Positions 29,280 to 38,646 of a stretch of DNA of 64,000 nt are shown in pieces. The notes under the pieces were generated by a model. That model was not told where the DNA came from. It saw only the letters and a program-made list of their open reading frames with translations, and made no database searches. Within the stretch, counting starts at the first letter, position 1. Each line of letters begins with the position of its first letter. This DNA is from Lysobacterales bacterium (GTDB lineage: Bacteria > Pseudomonadota > Gammaproteobacteria > Xanthomonadales > SZUA-5): assembly GCA_019187485.1 (NCBI GenBank), contig JABAQR010000014.1, positions 94,697 to 158,696 of the forward strand, given 5' to 3'. Both the position numbers and the translations under genes were made by a program.

Positions 29280-30230
29280 ATGACGCGTTCGGTTTCCGCC
29301 CGCGAACTCTACGAGGAGGTGCGCCTGCGGCTGGAACTGCAGTGCGTGGTGGAGGGCGATGGCGAACGCCGCATCGAGATTGCCGAAGGTCGGACGCGAC
29401 GCCCTTCACTGATCGGCTACCTGAATCTGATTCACCCCAACAAGATTCAGATCATCGGTGCCGAGGAAGTCGAGTTCCTGGATGGCCAGCCGGCGAGCAA
29501 GCGGCGCGCGATCTTGCAGCGCATGTTTAAGCTGCAGCCGGCGGTGTTGGCAATCACGCGCGGCATAGAGCCCCCGGCGGACCTGCTGATGGCTGCGAAG
29601 CGTTCGAAAGTGCCGGTCTGGCGCACGCCCAAGCGCGGTCACGACGTGCTGACCTACCTGCAATACCATCTCGCGCGCGCGCTCGCGCCGCAGACCTCCC
29701 TGCACGGCGTCTTCCTGGAGGTCTATTCGATCGGCGTGCTGATCACGGGCGAGGCCGGCTCCGGCAAGAGCGAGCTGGCGCTGGAGTTGATCACGCGTGG
29801 GCACCGGCTGGTCGCCGACGATGCGCCCGAGTTCACCCTGGTGGCGCCCGACGTGATCGATGGCACCTGTCCTGAAATGCTGCAGGACTGTCTGGAAGTG
29901 CGCGGCCTCGGCGTGCTCAATGTGCGCGAGATGTTCGGCGACACCGCGGTCAAGCGCAACAAGTACCTGCGCCTGATCGTGCACCTGGGTGCGCCGGTCG
30001 CGGACGGCGAGCTCGACGGCATGAAGCGCCTGTATGGCGACGTCAGCACCGCGAAGCTGCTCGATGTCGAGGTTCCGCGGCTGGTGATCCCGGTCGCGCC
30101 CGGGCGCAATCTCGCGGTCCTCGTCGAGGCGGCCGTGCGCAATCACGTCCTGAAGAGCAAGGGCATCGATGCGGCACAGACTTTCGTTGATCGCCAGGCG
30201 CACGCGATGAAGCGGCAGCGCACATGGTAG
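29280..30230 (+). CDS. hprK: HPr kinase/phosphorylase
   Basis: A 316-residue bifunctional enzyme. The N-terminal domain (about 1-130) precedes the kinase domain with the catalytic-region HGVFLEVYSIGVLITG and the P-loop GEAGSGKS near residues 157-164. It phosphorylates HPr on Ser46 and can reverse the reaction. The HPr encoded at 31684 keeps both His15 and Ser46, so it is a valid substrate. hprK overlaps rapZ by 7 bp. Confidence 0.94.
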   Translation: MTRSVSARELYEEVRLRLELQCVVEGDGERRIEIAEGRTRRPSLIGYLNLIHPNKIQIIGAEEVEFLDGQPASKRRAILQRMFKLQPAVLAITRGIEPPADLLMAAKRSKVPVWRTPKRGHDVLTYLQYHLARALAPQTSLHGVFLEVYSIGVLITGEAGSGKSELALELITRGHRLVADDAPEFTLVAPDVIDGTCPEMLQDCLEVRGLGVLNVREMFGDTAVKRNKYLRLIVHLGAPVADGELDGMKRLYGDVSTAKLLDVEVPRLVIPVAPGRNLAVLVEAAVRNHVLKSKGIDAAQTFVDRQAHAMKRQRTW

Positions 30231-31111
30231 ATGGCACGCTCCAGACGCCCGGGAAGGTGCGCCTCGCCGTGGTCAGCGGTCTGTCGGGCTCGGGCAAGAG
30301 CGTGGCCTTGCGCACGCTCGAGGATCTCGGCTTCTATTGCATCGACAACCTGCCGGTGGGGCTGTTGCCGGCGTTGGCTGATCATGCGCTCGGACACACG
30401 GCCGTGCGCTGGCCGCGTCTTGCGGTGGGGATCGACGCGCGCACCGCGAGCGGGGATCCGGAGGAGCTTCCGCGCGCCTTCTCGCAACTCGCCGAACGCG
30501 GGCTGCCGCCCTTCGTGGTATTCCTCGACGCCCGCGACGAAGTGCTGTTGAAGCGTTACAGCGAAACCCGCCGGCGGCATCCACTCGGCGTCCGGGGGAC
30601 TTCGCTGACCGGTGCGATCGCACGCGAACGCGAGCTGCTGAAGCCGCTGCGGCAGATCGCGGATGTCGAGATCGACACCAGCGAGCTCAATGTCTATCAG
30701 TTGCGCCGGCGCATCCTCGACGCGCTTGGACTCTCGGCCAGCGGAGTTTCCCTGTTGTTCGAGTCCTTCGCCTTCAGGCGCGGCGTGCCCGACGAAGCCG
30801 ATTTCGTATTCGATGCGCGCGCGCTGCAGAACCCGCACTGGGAGCCGCGGTTGCGGCCGCTGTCCGGCCGCGATGTCGCGATCGTCGAGTACTTCGAGGC
30901 GCGTCCGGAAGTCGGCGAGTTCATCGATGACGTCGAGCGCTTCCTGCGCCGCTGGCTGCCGCGCTTCGATCCTTCCGAACGCAGCTACCTGACGGTGGCG
31001 ATCGGCTGCACCGGCGGCCGCCATCGCTCGGTCTACATCGTCGAACGCCTGCAGGAACGCTTCCGCGCCCTCGGCGGCGAGGTGCTCTGCTTCCACCGGG
31101 AGCTGGCATGA
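30224..31111 (+). CDS. rapZ: RNase adapter / nucleotide-binding protein RapZ
   Basis: A 295-residue protein with the Walker A GLSGSGKS near residue 20, a Walker B-like RWPRLAVGIDAR, and the C-terminal domain with VAIGCTGGRHRSVYIVE, the RapZ metabolite/RNA-binding signature. In E. coli RapZ hands the GlmZ small RNA to RNase E to control amino-sugar synthesis. Whether that circuit exists here is not known. It starts within the end of hprK. Confidence 0.93.
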   Translation: MVDGTLQTPGKVRLAVVSGLSGSGKSVALRTLEDLGFYCIDNLPVGLLPALADHALGHTAVRWPRLAVGIDARTASGDPEELPRAFSQLAERGLPPFVVFLDARDEVLLKRYSETRRRHPLGVRGTSLTGAIARERELLKPLRQIADVEIDTSELNVYQLRRRILDALGLSASGVSLLFESFAFRRGVPDEADFVFDARALQNPHWEPRLRPLSGRDVAIVEYFEARPEVGEFIDDVERFLRRWLPRFDPSERSYLTVAIGCTGGRHRSVYIVERLQERFRALGGEVLCFHRELA

Positions 31112-31133
31112 GCGGCGTGGGAAGGCCAACTGC

Positions 31134-31286
31134 GGGGCTGGGGGCTGGGGGCTGGGGACCTGGCCTGTCGCTTCGGACGCGTCATTCAGCGGGCTCGTGG
31201 CGTGATCACGCAGGAACTCCGGGAGCGGGTTCACCCTGCGACGTCCAAGCACATCGGTCGCCCGTCCCCAGCCCCCCAGCCCCGCC
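31134..31286. repeat. Heptamer repeat GGGGCTG facing its inverted copy
   Basis: Three perfect GGGGCTG units at 31134-31154 plus a partial unit, then about 100 bp later the complement (CCCCAGCCCCCCAGCCCC, 31266-31283). The arrangement fills the 190-bp gap between rapZ and the EIIA gene and could fold as a large stem-loop in the message. Confidence 0.75.
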
Positions 31287-31301
31287 GTTCCAGGCTTTTC
31301 C

Positions 31302-31691
31302 ATGAGCGTCGGCATCCTCCTCGTCACCCACGAAGGCATCGCCTCGAGCATGATGGCGGCCGCGCGCCGGGTGATCCGGGTGATGCCGCTGAAGGTCGGC
31401 ATCTTCGAGGTGCCCTGGGAGGTGCGCGATGGCGAGAGCAGCACGCGCAAGCTGCGCCAGGAGCTGCGCGATCTCGACGAGGGCAAGGGTGTTCTGGTAT
31501 TGGCTGATATCTACGGCGCCACGCCGTTCAACCTCGCGGCCGAGTACGAACCCGGACGCACGGTGCTGCGGGTGGCCGGTCTCAACTTGCCTATGCTGCT
31601 GCGGGTGCTGAACTACCCGGAGAAGAACCTGCAGGAACTGGCCGAAGTGGCGCGCGACGGCGGGCGGGCAGGAGTGGTCATCGATGGTTGA
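31302..31691 (+). CDS. Mannose-family PTS EIIA domain protein
   Basis: A 129-residue single EIIA domain of the mannose (ManX) family. The phosphoacceptor is His10 (LLVTHEGIA), and the DIYGATPFN motif is conserved. No EIIB, EIIC or EIID partner is nearby, so this is a regulatory EIIA of the kind found in proteobacteria with incomplete PTS rather than a sugar transporter part. The stop overlaps the HPr start by 8 bp. Confidence 0.9.
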   Translation: MSVGILLVTHEGIASSMMAAARRVIRVMPLKVGIFEVPWEVRDGESSTRKLRQELRDLDEGKGVLVLADIYGATPFNLAAEYEPGRTVLRVAGLNLPMLLRVLNYPEKNLQELAEVARDGGRAGVVIDG

Positions 31692-31953
31692 GCGCGAGAT
31701 CACCGTGAGCAACCGGCTTGGGCTGCACGCGCGTGCGGCGGCCAAGCTGGTGCAGCTTGCCGGGCGCTTTCCGGCGCGCGTGAGCCTGGTGTGCCGTGGC
31801 CGCGAGGTGAATGCGCAAAGCATCCTCGGGGTCATGATGCTGGCGGCCGGCAAGGGCGTGAGCCTGGTCGTGCGCGCCGTGGGCGAGGACGAGCAGGCCG
31901 CGCTGGAGGCGGTGATCGACCTGTTCGACCGCAAGTTCGACGAGCCGGATTAG
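31684..31953 (+). CDS. ptsH: Phosphocarrier protein HPr
   Basis: An 89-residue HPr. His15 (GLHARAA) takes phosphate from EI and Ser46 (NAQSILG) is the HprK target. Both are intact, which fits with hprK being in the same gene string. It overlaps the upstream EIIA gene and is followed by ptsI after 11 bp. It can feed both the ManX-like EIIA and PtsN. Confidence 0.94.
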   Translation: MVEREITVSNRLGLHARAAAKLVQLAGRFPARVSLVCRGREVNAQSILGVMMLAAGKGVSLVVRAVGEDEQAALEAVIDLFDRKFDEPD

Positions 31954-31964
31954 GAGCCCTCACC

Positions 31965-33695
31965 TTGGCGCTGATCCTGAGCGGGCAGGCGGCATCCAGG
32001 GGCATCGGCATCGGCCGTGCGCGCGTGCTCGAAAGCGGCGGCGTCGAAATTCCCGAGTACACGCTGGACCCCGACCAGATCGGCAGCGAGATCGACCGCT
32101 TCCGGGCCGCCGTGGTCGCCGCGCGCGCGGAACTGACGATGGTGGCCGACCGCCTCGGACCGCAGGTGGCCAGCGAGGTGCGCGAATTCATCGAGACGCA
32201 TCTGCTGATGCTCGAGGACGACGCGCTGATCGAATCGCCGGTGGAGTTCATCCGCGCGCGCGCCTGCAACGCCGAGTGGGCGCTGAAGCAGGCGCGCGAG
32301 CAGTTGTTCGCCGCCTTCGAACAGATGCAGGACGCCTATTTCCGCTCGCGGCGCGACGACGTCGACCAGGTGGTCAAGCGCATCGCCGCGGCGCTCGCGA
32401 ACCGTCCGGCGCGGGCGCTGTTCGTCGAGGAGGACGCGCTCGACGACACCGTGATCGTGGCCGACGACCTCGAGCCCGCGGAACTGCCGGCGCTCGCCGA
32501 GCGCGGCCTCGCGGCCTTCGTCATCGAGACCGGCGGTCCACTCTCACATTCGTCGATCCTCGCGCGCTCGCTCGGCGTGCCTTGCGTCGTCGGCGTGCGC
32601 GGCGCGCGCCAGATGGTCCACGAGGGCCAGTTGCTGATCGTGGACGGCGAGCGCGGCTTTGCGCTGATCGACCCCGACGGCGAGCGCCTGACGCGCTACC
32701 GCGAGCGCCAGCACGAGCAGAAGCGGCGCGCACAGCAGTTGCTGCGTCTGGCGGGTGCCGCAGCGCGCACCGCCGACGGCGAATCGGTGCGGATCTGGGC
32801 GAACGCCGAACAACTGAAGGACCTAGACCTCGCGCTGCGCCACGGCGCGGTGGGCATCGGCCTGTTCCGCACCGAGTTCCTGTACCTGCACCGCAGCGAA
32901 CCGCCCGGCGAGGAGGAGCAGTACCAGGCCTATGCCGAGGCCGTGCGCCACATGGATGGCCACACGCTGACGCTGCGCACGCTCGACATCGGTGCCGACA
33001 AGCAGCTCGCGCTCGGCCAGGACCCGGACGAGCCGAATCCGGCGCTCGGGCTGCGCGGCATCCGCCTGTCGCTGAAGTTCCCGGATCTGTTCCGCACCCA
33101 GTTGCGCGCGATCCTGCGCGCCGCCGTGCACGGCCAGGTGAACATGCTGCTGCCGATGCTGGGCGGCCCCGAGGACGCGCTGCGCGCGCGCGAGCTGGTG
33201 CGCGAGGCCGCCGCCGAGCTGCGCGCTGCGGGCCTGCCCTTCCAGGAGAATGTGCCGGTCGGCGGGATGATCGAAGTGCCGGCGGCGGCGATCGCCGCGC
33301 CGCATATGGTCGAGATCCTCGATTTCGTCTCGATCGGTACCAACGACCTGATCCAGTACACGCTCGCGATCGATCGCGGCAACCAGGCGGTCGCGCGCTG
33401 GTACCAGCCGCTGCACCCGGCGGTGCTGCGCCTGATCAGCGCGGTCATCGACACCGCCCAGGCGATGGGCAAGCCGGTCTCGCTGTGCGGAGAGATGGCC
33501 GGCGACACCCGCTACACGGCGCTGCTGCTGGCGCTTGGCCTGAGCGACTTCAGCCTGCACCCGCGCGCGATCCTGGAACTCAAGGAAGCGCTTTCCCGTT
33601 TGCAGCGCAAGCCCTTGCTGGGTTTGAAGCGACGCATCCTGGAAGCGGCCACGGCGGCCGACGTTGCCGAGGTGCTGAAGCAGGCAGGTGTGTGA
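31965..33695 (+). CDS. ptsI: PTS enzyme I
   Basis: A 576-residue phosphoenolpyruvate:HPr phosphotransferase with the usual three parts: HPr-binding N-terminal helices, the swivelling domain with active His195 (GGPLSHSSI), and the C-terminal PEP barrel (FRTEFLY, PMIEVPAAA, GTNDLIQYTLAIDR, catalytic Cys in SLCGEMAGD). It lacks the N-terminal GAF domain of EI-Ntr. The start is TTG 31965, with GGAG 8 bp upstream. No ATG fits. It is the last gene of the rpoN-to-ptsI string. Confidence 0.94.
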   Translation: MALILSGQAASRGIGIGRARVLESGGVEIPEYTLDPDQIGSEIDRFRAAVVAARAELTMVADRLGPQVASEVREFIETHLLMLEDDALIESPVEFIRARACNAEWALKQAREQLFAAFEQMQDAYFRSRRDDVDQVVKRIAAALANRPARALFVEEDALDDTVIVADDLEPAELPALAERGLAAFVIETGGPLSHSSILARSLGVPCVVGVRGARQMVHEGQLLIVDGERGFALIDPDGERLTRYRERQHEQKRRAQQLLRLAGAAARTADGESVRIWANAEQLKDLDLALRHGAVGIGLFRTEFLYLHRSEPPGEEEQYQAYAEAVRHMDGHTLTLRTLDIGADKQLALGQDPDEPNPALGLRGIRLSLKFPDLFRTQLRAILRAAVHGQVNMLLPMLGGPEDALRARELVREAAAELRAAGLPFQENVPVGGMIEVPAAAIAAPHMVEILDFVSIGTNDLIQYTLAIDRGNQAVARWYQPLHPAVLRLISAVIDTAQAMGKPVSLCGEMAGDTRYTALLLALGLSDFSLHPRAILELKEALSRLQRKPLLGLKRRILEAATAADVAEVLKQAGV

Positions 33696-33794
33696 GTGGA
33701 GCGGCTGCGGTGAAGCCGGCGCAGACAGCCCGCCTCCGGATGAGGCACAATCGGCGGGCGCGTTGACGCGCTCGCGGTGTGCGGAGGTTCGGCG

Positions 33795-34919
33795 ATGAGC
33801 ATCGACTTCAATTCCTTCCTGAAGCTGATGGTGCACAAGAAGGCTTCGGACTTGTTCATCACCGCGGGTGTGCCGCCCTCGATCAAGGTCCACGGGCGCA
33901 TCGCACCGATCACCCAGGCTGCGCTGACGCCGCAGCAGAGCCGCGATCTCGTTCTCAGCGTGATGACACCCTCGCAGCGCGAGGAGTTCGAAAAGACCCA
34001 CGAGTGCCAGTTCGCGATCAGCCTGCAGGGCGTCGGTCGCTTCCGCGTCAGTTGCTTCTACCAGCGCAATCAGGTCGGCATGGTGCTGCGCCGAATCGAG
34101 ACCAAGATCCCGACGCTGGACGAACTCAACCTGCCGCCGATCCTGAAGACCCTCGCGATGACCAAGCGCGGGCTGATCATCTTCGTCGGCGCCACCGGCA
34201 CCGGCAAGTCGACCTCGCTGGCGGCGATGGTCGGCTATCGCAACCAGAACAGCACCGGCCACATCATCACGATCGAGGATCCGATCGAATTCGTGCACAA
34301 GCACGAAGGTTGCATCATCACCCAGCGCGAGGTCGGCATCGACACCGACACCTTCGAGCAGGCGCTGAAGAATACCCTGCGCCAGGCCCCCGACGTGATC
34401 CTGATCGGCGAGGTGCGCGCGCGCGAGACCATGGAGCACGCGATCACCTTCGCCGAGACCGGCCACCTGTGCCTGTGCACCCTGCACGCGAACAACGCCA
34501 ACCAGGCGATCGACCGCATCCTGCACTTCTTCCCGGAAGACCGTCGGCCGCAGTTGCTGATGGACCTGTCGCTGAATTTGAAGGGCATCGTCGCCCAGCA
34601 GCTCATCCCGACCCCGGACGGCAAGGGTCGCCGGGTGGCGATGGAAGTGCTGCTCGGCACGCCGCTGGTGCAGGACTACGTCCGCCAGGGCGAGGTGCAC
34701 AAGCTCAAGGACGTCATGAAGGAATCGACCAACCTCGGCATGCGCACCTTCGACCAGAGCCTGTTTGAGCTCTATCAGGCCGGCGAGATCAGCTACGAGG
34801 ACGCGCTCCGTCACGCCGATTCCAGCAACGAAGTGCGCTTGCGCATCAAGCTCGCCCAGGGTGGCGACGCGCATACGCTCAGTGCCGGCATGGAAGGCGT
34901 CGAACTCATCGAACGCTAG
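33795..34919 (+). CDS. pilU: Type IV pilus retraction ATPase PilU
   Basis: A 374-residue secretion ATPase. Walker A is GATGTGKST (near residue 135), the Asp box ITIEDPIE, Walker B DVILIGEVRARETME and the His box TGHLCLCTLHANN. The longer C-terminus ending in RLRIKLAQGG distinguishes PilU from PilT. PilU assists PilT in pilus retraction. pilT is usually directly upstream, but here the preceding gene is ptsI, so pilT must be elsewhere. ATG 33795 has GGAGG upstream. Confidence 0.88.
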   Translation: MSIDFNSFLKLMVHKKASDLFITAGVPPSIKVHGRIAPITQAALTPQQSRDLVLSVMTPSQREEFEKTHECQFAISLQGVGRFRVSCFYQRNQVGMVLRRIETKIPTLDELNLPPILKTLAMTKRGLIIFVGATGTGKSTSLAAMVGYRNQNSTGHIITIEDPIEFVHKHEGCIITQREVGIDTDTFEQALKNTLRQAPDVILIGEVRARETMEHAITFAETGHLCLCTLHANNANQAIDRILHFFPEDRRPQLLMDLSLNLKGIVAQQLIPTPDGKGRRVAMEVLLGTPLVQDYVRQGEVHKLKDVMKESTNLGMRTFDQSLFELYQAGEISYEDALRHADSSNEVRLRIKLAQGGDAHTLSAGMEGVELIER

Positions 34920-34928
34920 TGTCTTCAC

Positions 34929-34954
34929 GGGGGCACGTGGCCTTACGTGCCCTC
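34929..34954. terminator. Possible bidirectional hairpin between pilU and hda
   Basis: Nine of ten base pairs form a GC-rich stem (GGGGGCACGT with ACGTGCCCTC) around a 6-nt loop in the 23-bp space between convergent genes, reaching into the end of hda. There is no T run on either side, so termination is uncertain. Confidence 0.4.
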
Positions 34955-35626
34955 GTTCACTTTCCGCACCAGCGGCACGGTGATGCGCCTGCCGTGCGCC
35001 AGCGCGGCGCGGTCGAGTTCCTTGAGGCGAGCGAGTAGCGCGCGCAGGTCGCGGCTGTGGTGGTGCAGCAGGTAGTCGGCCGCGGCCTGGTCCAGCGGGA
35101 TCCCGTCGGCGGCTGCGCGGTGCAACAGGATGGCGCGGCGCGTGTCGTCGTTGTGGGCGGCCAATGCCAAGCGCTCGCAGCGAAGCAGGCGAGATCCGAG
35201 GTCGGGCAGGACGAGCGCGCTGGTGTCGGGCAGCGCGCGTGCCGCCAGCAGCAGCGCGCGCCCGCGGTCGTGCTGGCGGTTGATCTGCGCGAACAGCCAC
35301 TCGGCGCGCGTGCGATCACGACAGGCGCAGTCGATCGCGTCCACCGCGACCAGTTCGTCGTCGACTGCGTCGGCCAGCCCGGCGTCGTCGAGCCGGTCGA
35401 GCGGCAGGTAGCTCGCGCCGAATCCGGCGGCGCGCGCGGCCTCGCAAGTGGCCAGCAACAGATGGCTCTTGCCATGCCCGGCGGCACCGAGCAGCAGCAC
35501 TTGTGTCGATTCCGGTGCGCGCGCCAGCGCCTGCAGCCGTGCGGCCGTCGGTGCGTCGCCACCCGGCCAGAAGTGCGCGAAGTCGGGTGCGTCGAGCCCG
35601 CCGAGCGCGAGCGCAAGCTGGCTCAT
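34943..35626 (-). CDS. hda: DnaA regulatory inactivator Hda
   Basis: A 227-residue AAA+ protein of the DnaA family without the DNA-binding domain IV. It begins QLALALGGLDAPDFAHFWPG, with a QLxL-like clamp-binding start, and has a P-loop-like GAAGHGKSHLL near residue 50. With the beta clamp it stimulates ATP hydrolysis by DnaA after replication initiates. The start overlaps the PerM-like gene stop (ATGA), as in many gammaproteobacteria. Confidence 0.9.
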   Translation of the reverse strand: MSQLALALGGLDAPDFAHFWPGGDAPTAARLQALARAPESTQVLLLGAAGHGKSHLLLATCEAARAAGFGASYLPLDRLDDAGLADAVDDELVAVDAIDCACRDRTRAEWLFAQINRQHDRGRALLLAARALPDTSALVLPDLGSRLLRCERLALAAHNDDTRRAILLHRAAADGIPLDQAAADYLLHHHSRDLRALLARLKELDRAALAHGRRITVPLVRKVNEGT

Positions 35627-36840
35627 TGCGTGTCCACGGGCGCGGCCGGGTCGGTGGCTGTTTCTTCCCTGGCGACCAGGGAACCGGTTCCCCGAGCTTC
35701 GACGCCGGCGCCGCCATCAGGGACCGCACCAACGCTTTCCCCGGGTCCCGGGTCCCGAGTCCCGAGTTCCGGTTTCAAGGGTTCCGCTCCCTCCCGATAC
35801 AAGCCGCTGCGCACGTAGCGCTCGTGCACATGGCGCAGCACCACCATCAACACCGCCGCCACCGGCAGCGCCAGCAGCACGCCGATGAATCCGAACAACT
35901 GGCCGCCGGCGAGAATCGCGAAGATCACCGCGACCGGATGCAGGCCGATGCGGTCGCCGACCAGCCACGGCGTCAGCACGAAGCCCTCCAGGGTCTGGCC
36001 GACGCCGAACACCGCGAGCACGTAGACCACGTGGATCAGGTCGCGGTGCTCGACCAGTGCGGCGATGACCGCACCGCCGACGCCGAGGATGCCGCCGAGG
36101 TAGGGCACGAAGCTCAGCAGGCCGGCGCCCATGCCGATCAGGAAAGCGAGCTTGAGGCCGGCCAGCCACAGGCCGATGGAGTAGATCAGTCCGAGCGCAA
36201 GCATCACCGCCAGTTGTCCGCGCAGGAAGGCGCTCAGCACTTCGTCCGACTGACGCGCGAGCAGAACCACCTTGGACTCGATGTGGCGCGGCAGCAGTTC
36301 GCGCGCGCGCTCGGTCATCGTGTCCCAGTCGCGCAGGAAGTAGAAGGCGACCACCGGGACCAGCAGCAGGTTCATGAACCAGCCGATGATCGCAATACCG
36401 GAGGACGAGATCCCGGCGATCAGCGTCGCCGCGACGCCGCCGGCCTGCTGCCAGTGCGATTTCAGCATCGCCACCAACTGATCGGTGCTGAGCAGCGCCG
36501 GGTCGACGCCCAGACGCTCGACCAGGAAGGGCATCACACGCTCGCGGATCCAGCCGATGTAGGCGGGCAGCTTGTCCACCAAGGTCGAGATTTGTGATTC
36601 CAGCACCGGGATCAGGATCAACGGCAGCAGCAGCAGGACCAGCGTCATCAGCGTGAACACCAGCAGTACCGCCGTGCTGCGGTTGTAACCACGCAGCTGC
36701 AGGCGATCGACCAGCGGATCGCCGAGCCAGGCGAGCAGGGCCGCCACTGCGAAGGGCGACAGCACCGGTCCCAGCAGGTACAGCAGGACGCCGATGGCCA
36801 CGAGGATCGCCAGCAACTGCCAGCGGTGGGTCATGCTCAT
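35623..36840 (-). CDS. perM: AI-2E family (PerM-like) transporter
   Basis: A 405-residue membrane protein with about eight hydrophobic segments. The family core runs to about residue 355 and includes SFVPYLGGILG, VFGVGQTLEGFVLTPWLVGDRIGLHPVAVIFA. The substrate is unknown; members have been linked to autoinducer-2 or Na+/H+ exchange. The last 50 residues are a low-complexity proline/glycine/glutamate tail partly encoded by a 7-bp tandem repeat (35745-35772) and are probably not part of the fold. It overlaps hda downstream and the CDP-alcohol transferase upstream. Confidence 0.87.
   Translation of the reverse strand: MSMTHRWQLLAILVAIGVLLYLLGPVLSPFAVAALLAWLGDPLVDRLQLRGYNRSTAVLLVFTLMTLVLLLLPLILIPVLESQISTLVDKLPAYIGWIRERVMPFLVERLGVDPALLSTDQLVAMLKSHWQQAGGVAATLIAGISSSGIAIIGWFMNLLLVPVVAFYFLRDWDTMTERARELLPRHIESKVVLLARQSDEVLSAFLRGQLAVMLALGLIYSIGLWLAGLKLAFLIGMGAGLLSFVPYLGGILGVGGAVIAALVEHRDLIHVVYVLAVFGVGQTLEGFVLTPWLVGDRIGLHPVAVIFAILAGGQLFGFIGVLLALPVAAVLMVVLRHVHERYVRSGLYREGAEPLKPELGTRDPGPGESVGAVPDGGAGVEARGTGSLVAREETATDPAAPVDTQ
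35745..35772. repeat. 7-bp tandem repeat (GTCCCGG/GTCCCGA) inside the PerM-like C-terminal tail
   Basis: Four consecutive heptamers: GTCCCGG, GTCCCGA, GTCCCGA and GTTCCGG. They lie inside the coding region for the C-terminal tail of the PerM-like protein. Because 7 is not a multiple of 3, copy-number change would shift the frame of the last residues. Confidence 0.8.
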
Positions 36841-37427
36841 CGGACAGGCTCCTGATTGTGTGGGCGGCGCAACTTGCGTGCCTTCTTGCTCCAGCGTCGC
36901 ACGTAGTCGATGCCGCTCGCGAGCAGCATCGCCGCGCACAGACCGATCAGCGCATCGGCCAGCCAGGCCGGCAGTTGTGCGCCGACATTGCGCCACAGCA
37001 GCACCACCACCAGCAACAGCAACGCCAGTGTGGTCATTTTGCCCAGCCAGGTTGGACGCGCATGCAGCGGCGCGTAGTTGAGATGGAATGCGAGCGCGCC
37101 ACCGACGATCACGAGGTCGCGGACCGCGATCAAACCAAGCAACCACCAGGGCAGGTCGCCGCGCAGCGCCAGCGCCACGCAGACCGCGAGCACCAATGCC
37201 TTGTCGGCAAGTGGATCCAGCCAACCGCCGAGTTGCGAAGCCCAGCCGAAGCGCTTCGCCAGCCAGCCATCGAGGCCGTCCGAGGCGCCGGCGACGATGA
37301 AGCAGATCATCGCCAGCCTACCTTCGCCGCGCACCACCAGCCAGGCGATCGGCAGCGCCGACAACAGGCGCGCGAGCGAGAGTGCGTTCGGCACATGCCG
37401 CAATGACGAGGGCGCATTCGCGGTCAT
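36837..37427 (-). CDS. CDP-alcohol phosphatidyltransferase (PgsA-like)
   Basis: A 196-residue inner membrane enzyme with about five hydrophobic helices. The catalytic signature is SDGLDGWLAKR...GGWLDPLADK at about residues 49-76, which is D-x2-DG-x2-A-(R/K)-x8-G-x3-D-x3-D with lysine in place of the usual arginine. The family moves phosphatidyl groups from CDP-diacylglycerol to an alcohol. The position between DUF2066 and perM-hda, rather than next to uvrC, makes the acceptor alcohol uncertain. Overlap with the PerM-like gene is 4 bp. Confidence 0.85.
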   Translation of the reverse strand: MTANAPSSLRHVPNALSLARLLSALPIAWLVVRGEGRLAMICFIVAGASDGLDGWLAKRFGWASQLGGWLDPLADKALVLAVCVALALRGDLPWWLLGLIAVRDLVIVGGALAFHLNYAPLHARPTWLGKMTTLALLLLVVVLLWRNVGAQLPAWLADALIGLCAAMLLASGIDYVRRWSKKARKLRRPHNQEPVR

Positions 37428-37478
37428 TGGCCGGTGTGCTCGCCTGAAGACGAGGTCGGACGGGCGTCCTGCATCGGC

Positions 37479-38495
37479 TCAGCGCAGGTCGAGCACCAGC
37501 GCGCCCTCGCTGCTGTCGCCGGCCACCGTCAGCACCTCGTTCAGCGCGACGATCTGGCGCAGGCGCTCGGCACCGCCGGAGACGGTCAGGCTGAGGTCGA
37601 GGGTGTCGCCGGCGGCCGTCTCCAGACGTACTTCCCTGACCACCGACAGCGAGGTCAGGTAGGCATGGACGCGCGCAAAATCGGCCGCCGAGGCGAGTCC
37701 GCGCAGCACCACCGCGACTTCCGCCGGCGCACTGTCGGCGGCGGCGAAGGCATAACGCGCCGCCAGCCGGTTGGCGGTCTCGTCGGCCGCCGCGTGCAGC
37801 GCCGCGGCGATGTCCGCCCCGCGCACCTCGAAACTCTCCTCGCGTTCGCCGTCGCCGTAGGCGAAACGGCCAGCCACGCCATCGGTGTCGGCATACAGTC
37901 GACCAGCGAGCACGCCCGGCGCGCCGTAGCGACTCGCGACCGGCCGCAGCCGCGCGATTTCGCCGCGTTCGACATCGATCAAGCTGATCCCGCCCTCGCT
38001 GTTCTCCTCCGCGCTGGCACTGCCGGCACTCAGCTGGATGCCGCGCTCGCCGGCGCGGCGCAGCAAGGGCGCCAGTTGCGCGGCGGACATCAGTGCGCCG
38101 TCCGCAACCACCCAGGCCATCAGGGTCGGGCGTTCGCGTGCCCACTGCGAGAGCCCGGAGGTGCTCAGCAGCCGGGTGATCGCGCGCGGCTCGAAGTTTG
38201 CCGCGTAATACAGCTTCAGCGCCGGCACCGGGCCGCTGCGGTCGACTTCCTGGCGGTAGTAGAAGGCCTGGATCAGCGGCGCCGGGTCCTTCAGCGCGCC
38301 CTGCACCTCCGGGCGCTCGCCCGCCGCCGGGTCGCCGGAGACCTTGACCAGCACCTGTTTCAACGTCGCCACCATGGCCTCGGCGCGGGCGGCCTCGTCC
38401 TGGCTGGCCACCGGGACTTCGCCGGTGTAGAGGTCGCTCGCGGCGAGTGGCGCGGACAACAGCAGCATCAGCAACAACGGCAGGCACCAGCGCAT
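37479..38495 (-). CDS. DUF2066 periplasmic protein
   Basis: A 338-residue exported protein with a clear signal peptide ([16 protein letters not shown], cleavage near residue 19). The conserved start of the mature part ([20 protein letters not shown]...[11 protein letters not shown]) identifies DUF2066. The family regularly lies divergent from purM in gammaproteobacteria, as here, and its function is not established. The stop is 51 bp before the CDP-alcohol transferase gene, so a single operon through hda is likely. Confidence 0.85.
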   Translation of the reverse strand: MRWCLPLLLMLLLSAPLAASDLYTGEVPVASQDEAARAEAMVATLKQVLVKVSGDPAAGERPEVQGALKDPAPLIQAFYYRQEVDRSGPVPALKLYYAANFEPRAITRLLSTSGLSQWARERPTLMAWVVADGALMSAAQLAPLLRRAGERGIQLSAGSASAEENSEGGISLIDVERGEIARLRPVASRYGAPGVLAGRLYADTDGVAGRFAYGDGEREESFEVRGADIAAALHAAADETANRLAARYAFAAADSAPAEVAVVLRGLASAADFARVHAYLTSLSVVREVRLETAAGDTLDLSLTVSGGAERLRQIVALNEVLTVAGDSSEGALVLDLR

Positions 38496-38646
38496 GCGGG
38501 TTCCGGAACGTGGCTCAGGATGCGCGCAGTATGGAACAGGCGCGCGGACTGTTGCGTCGGACTCGATGAATCAGTGCTGGAGCGCGCCCTGCCGTGGTCG
38601 CCCGCTGCCGGCTATCCTGCGCGCCTTTCCCGCCCCGGATGCGCCC

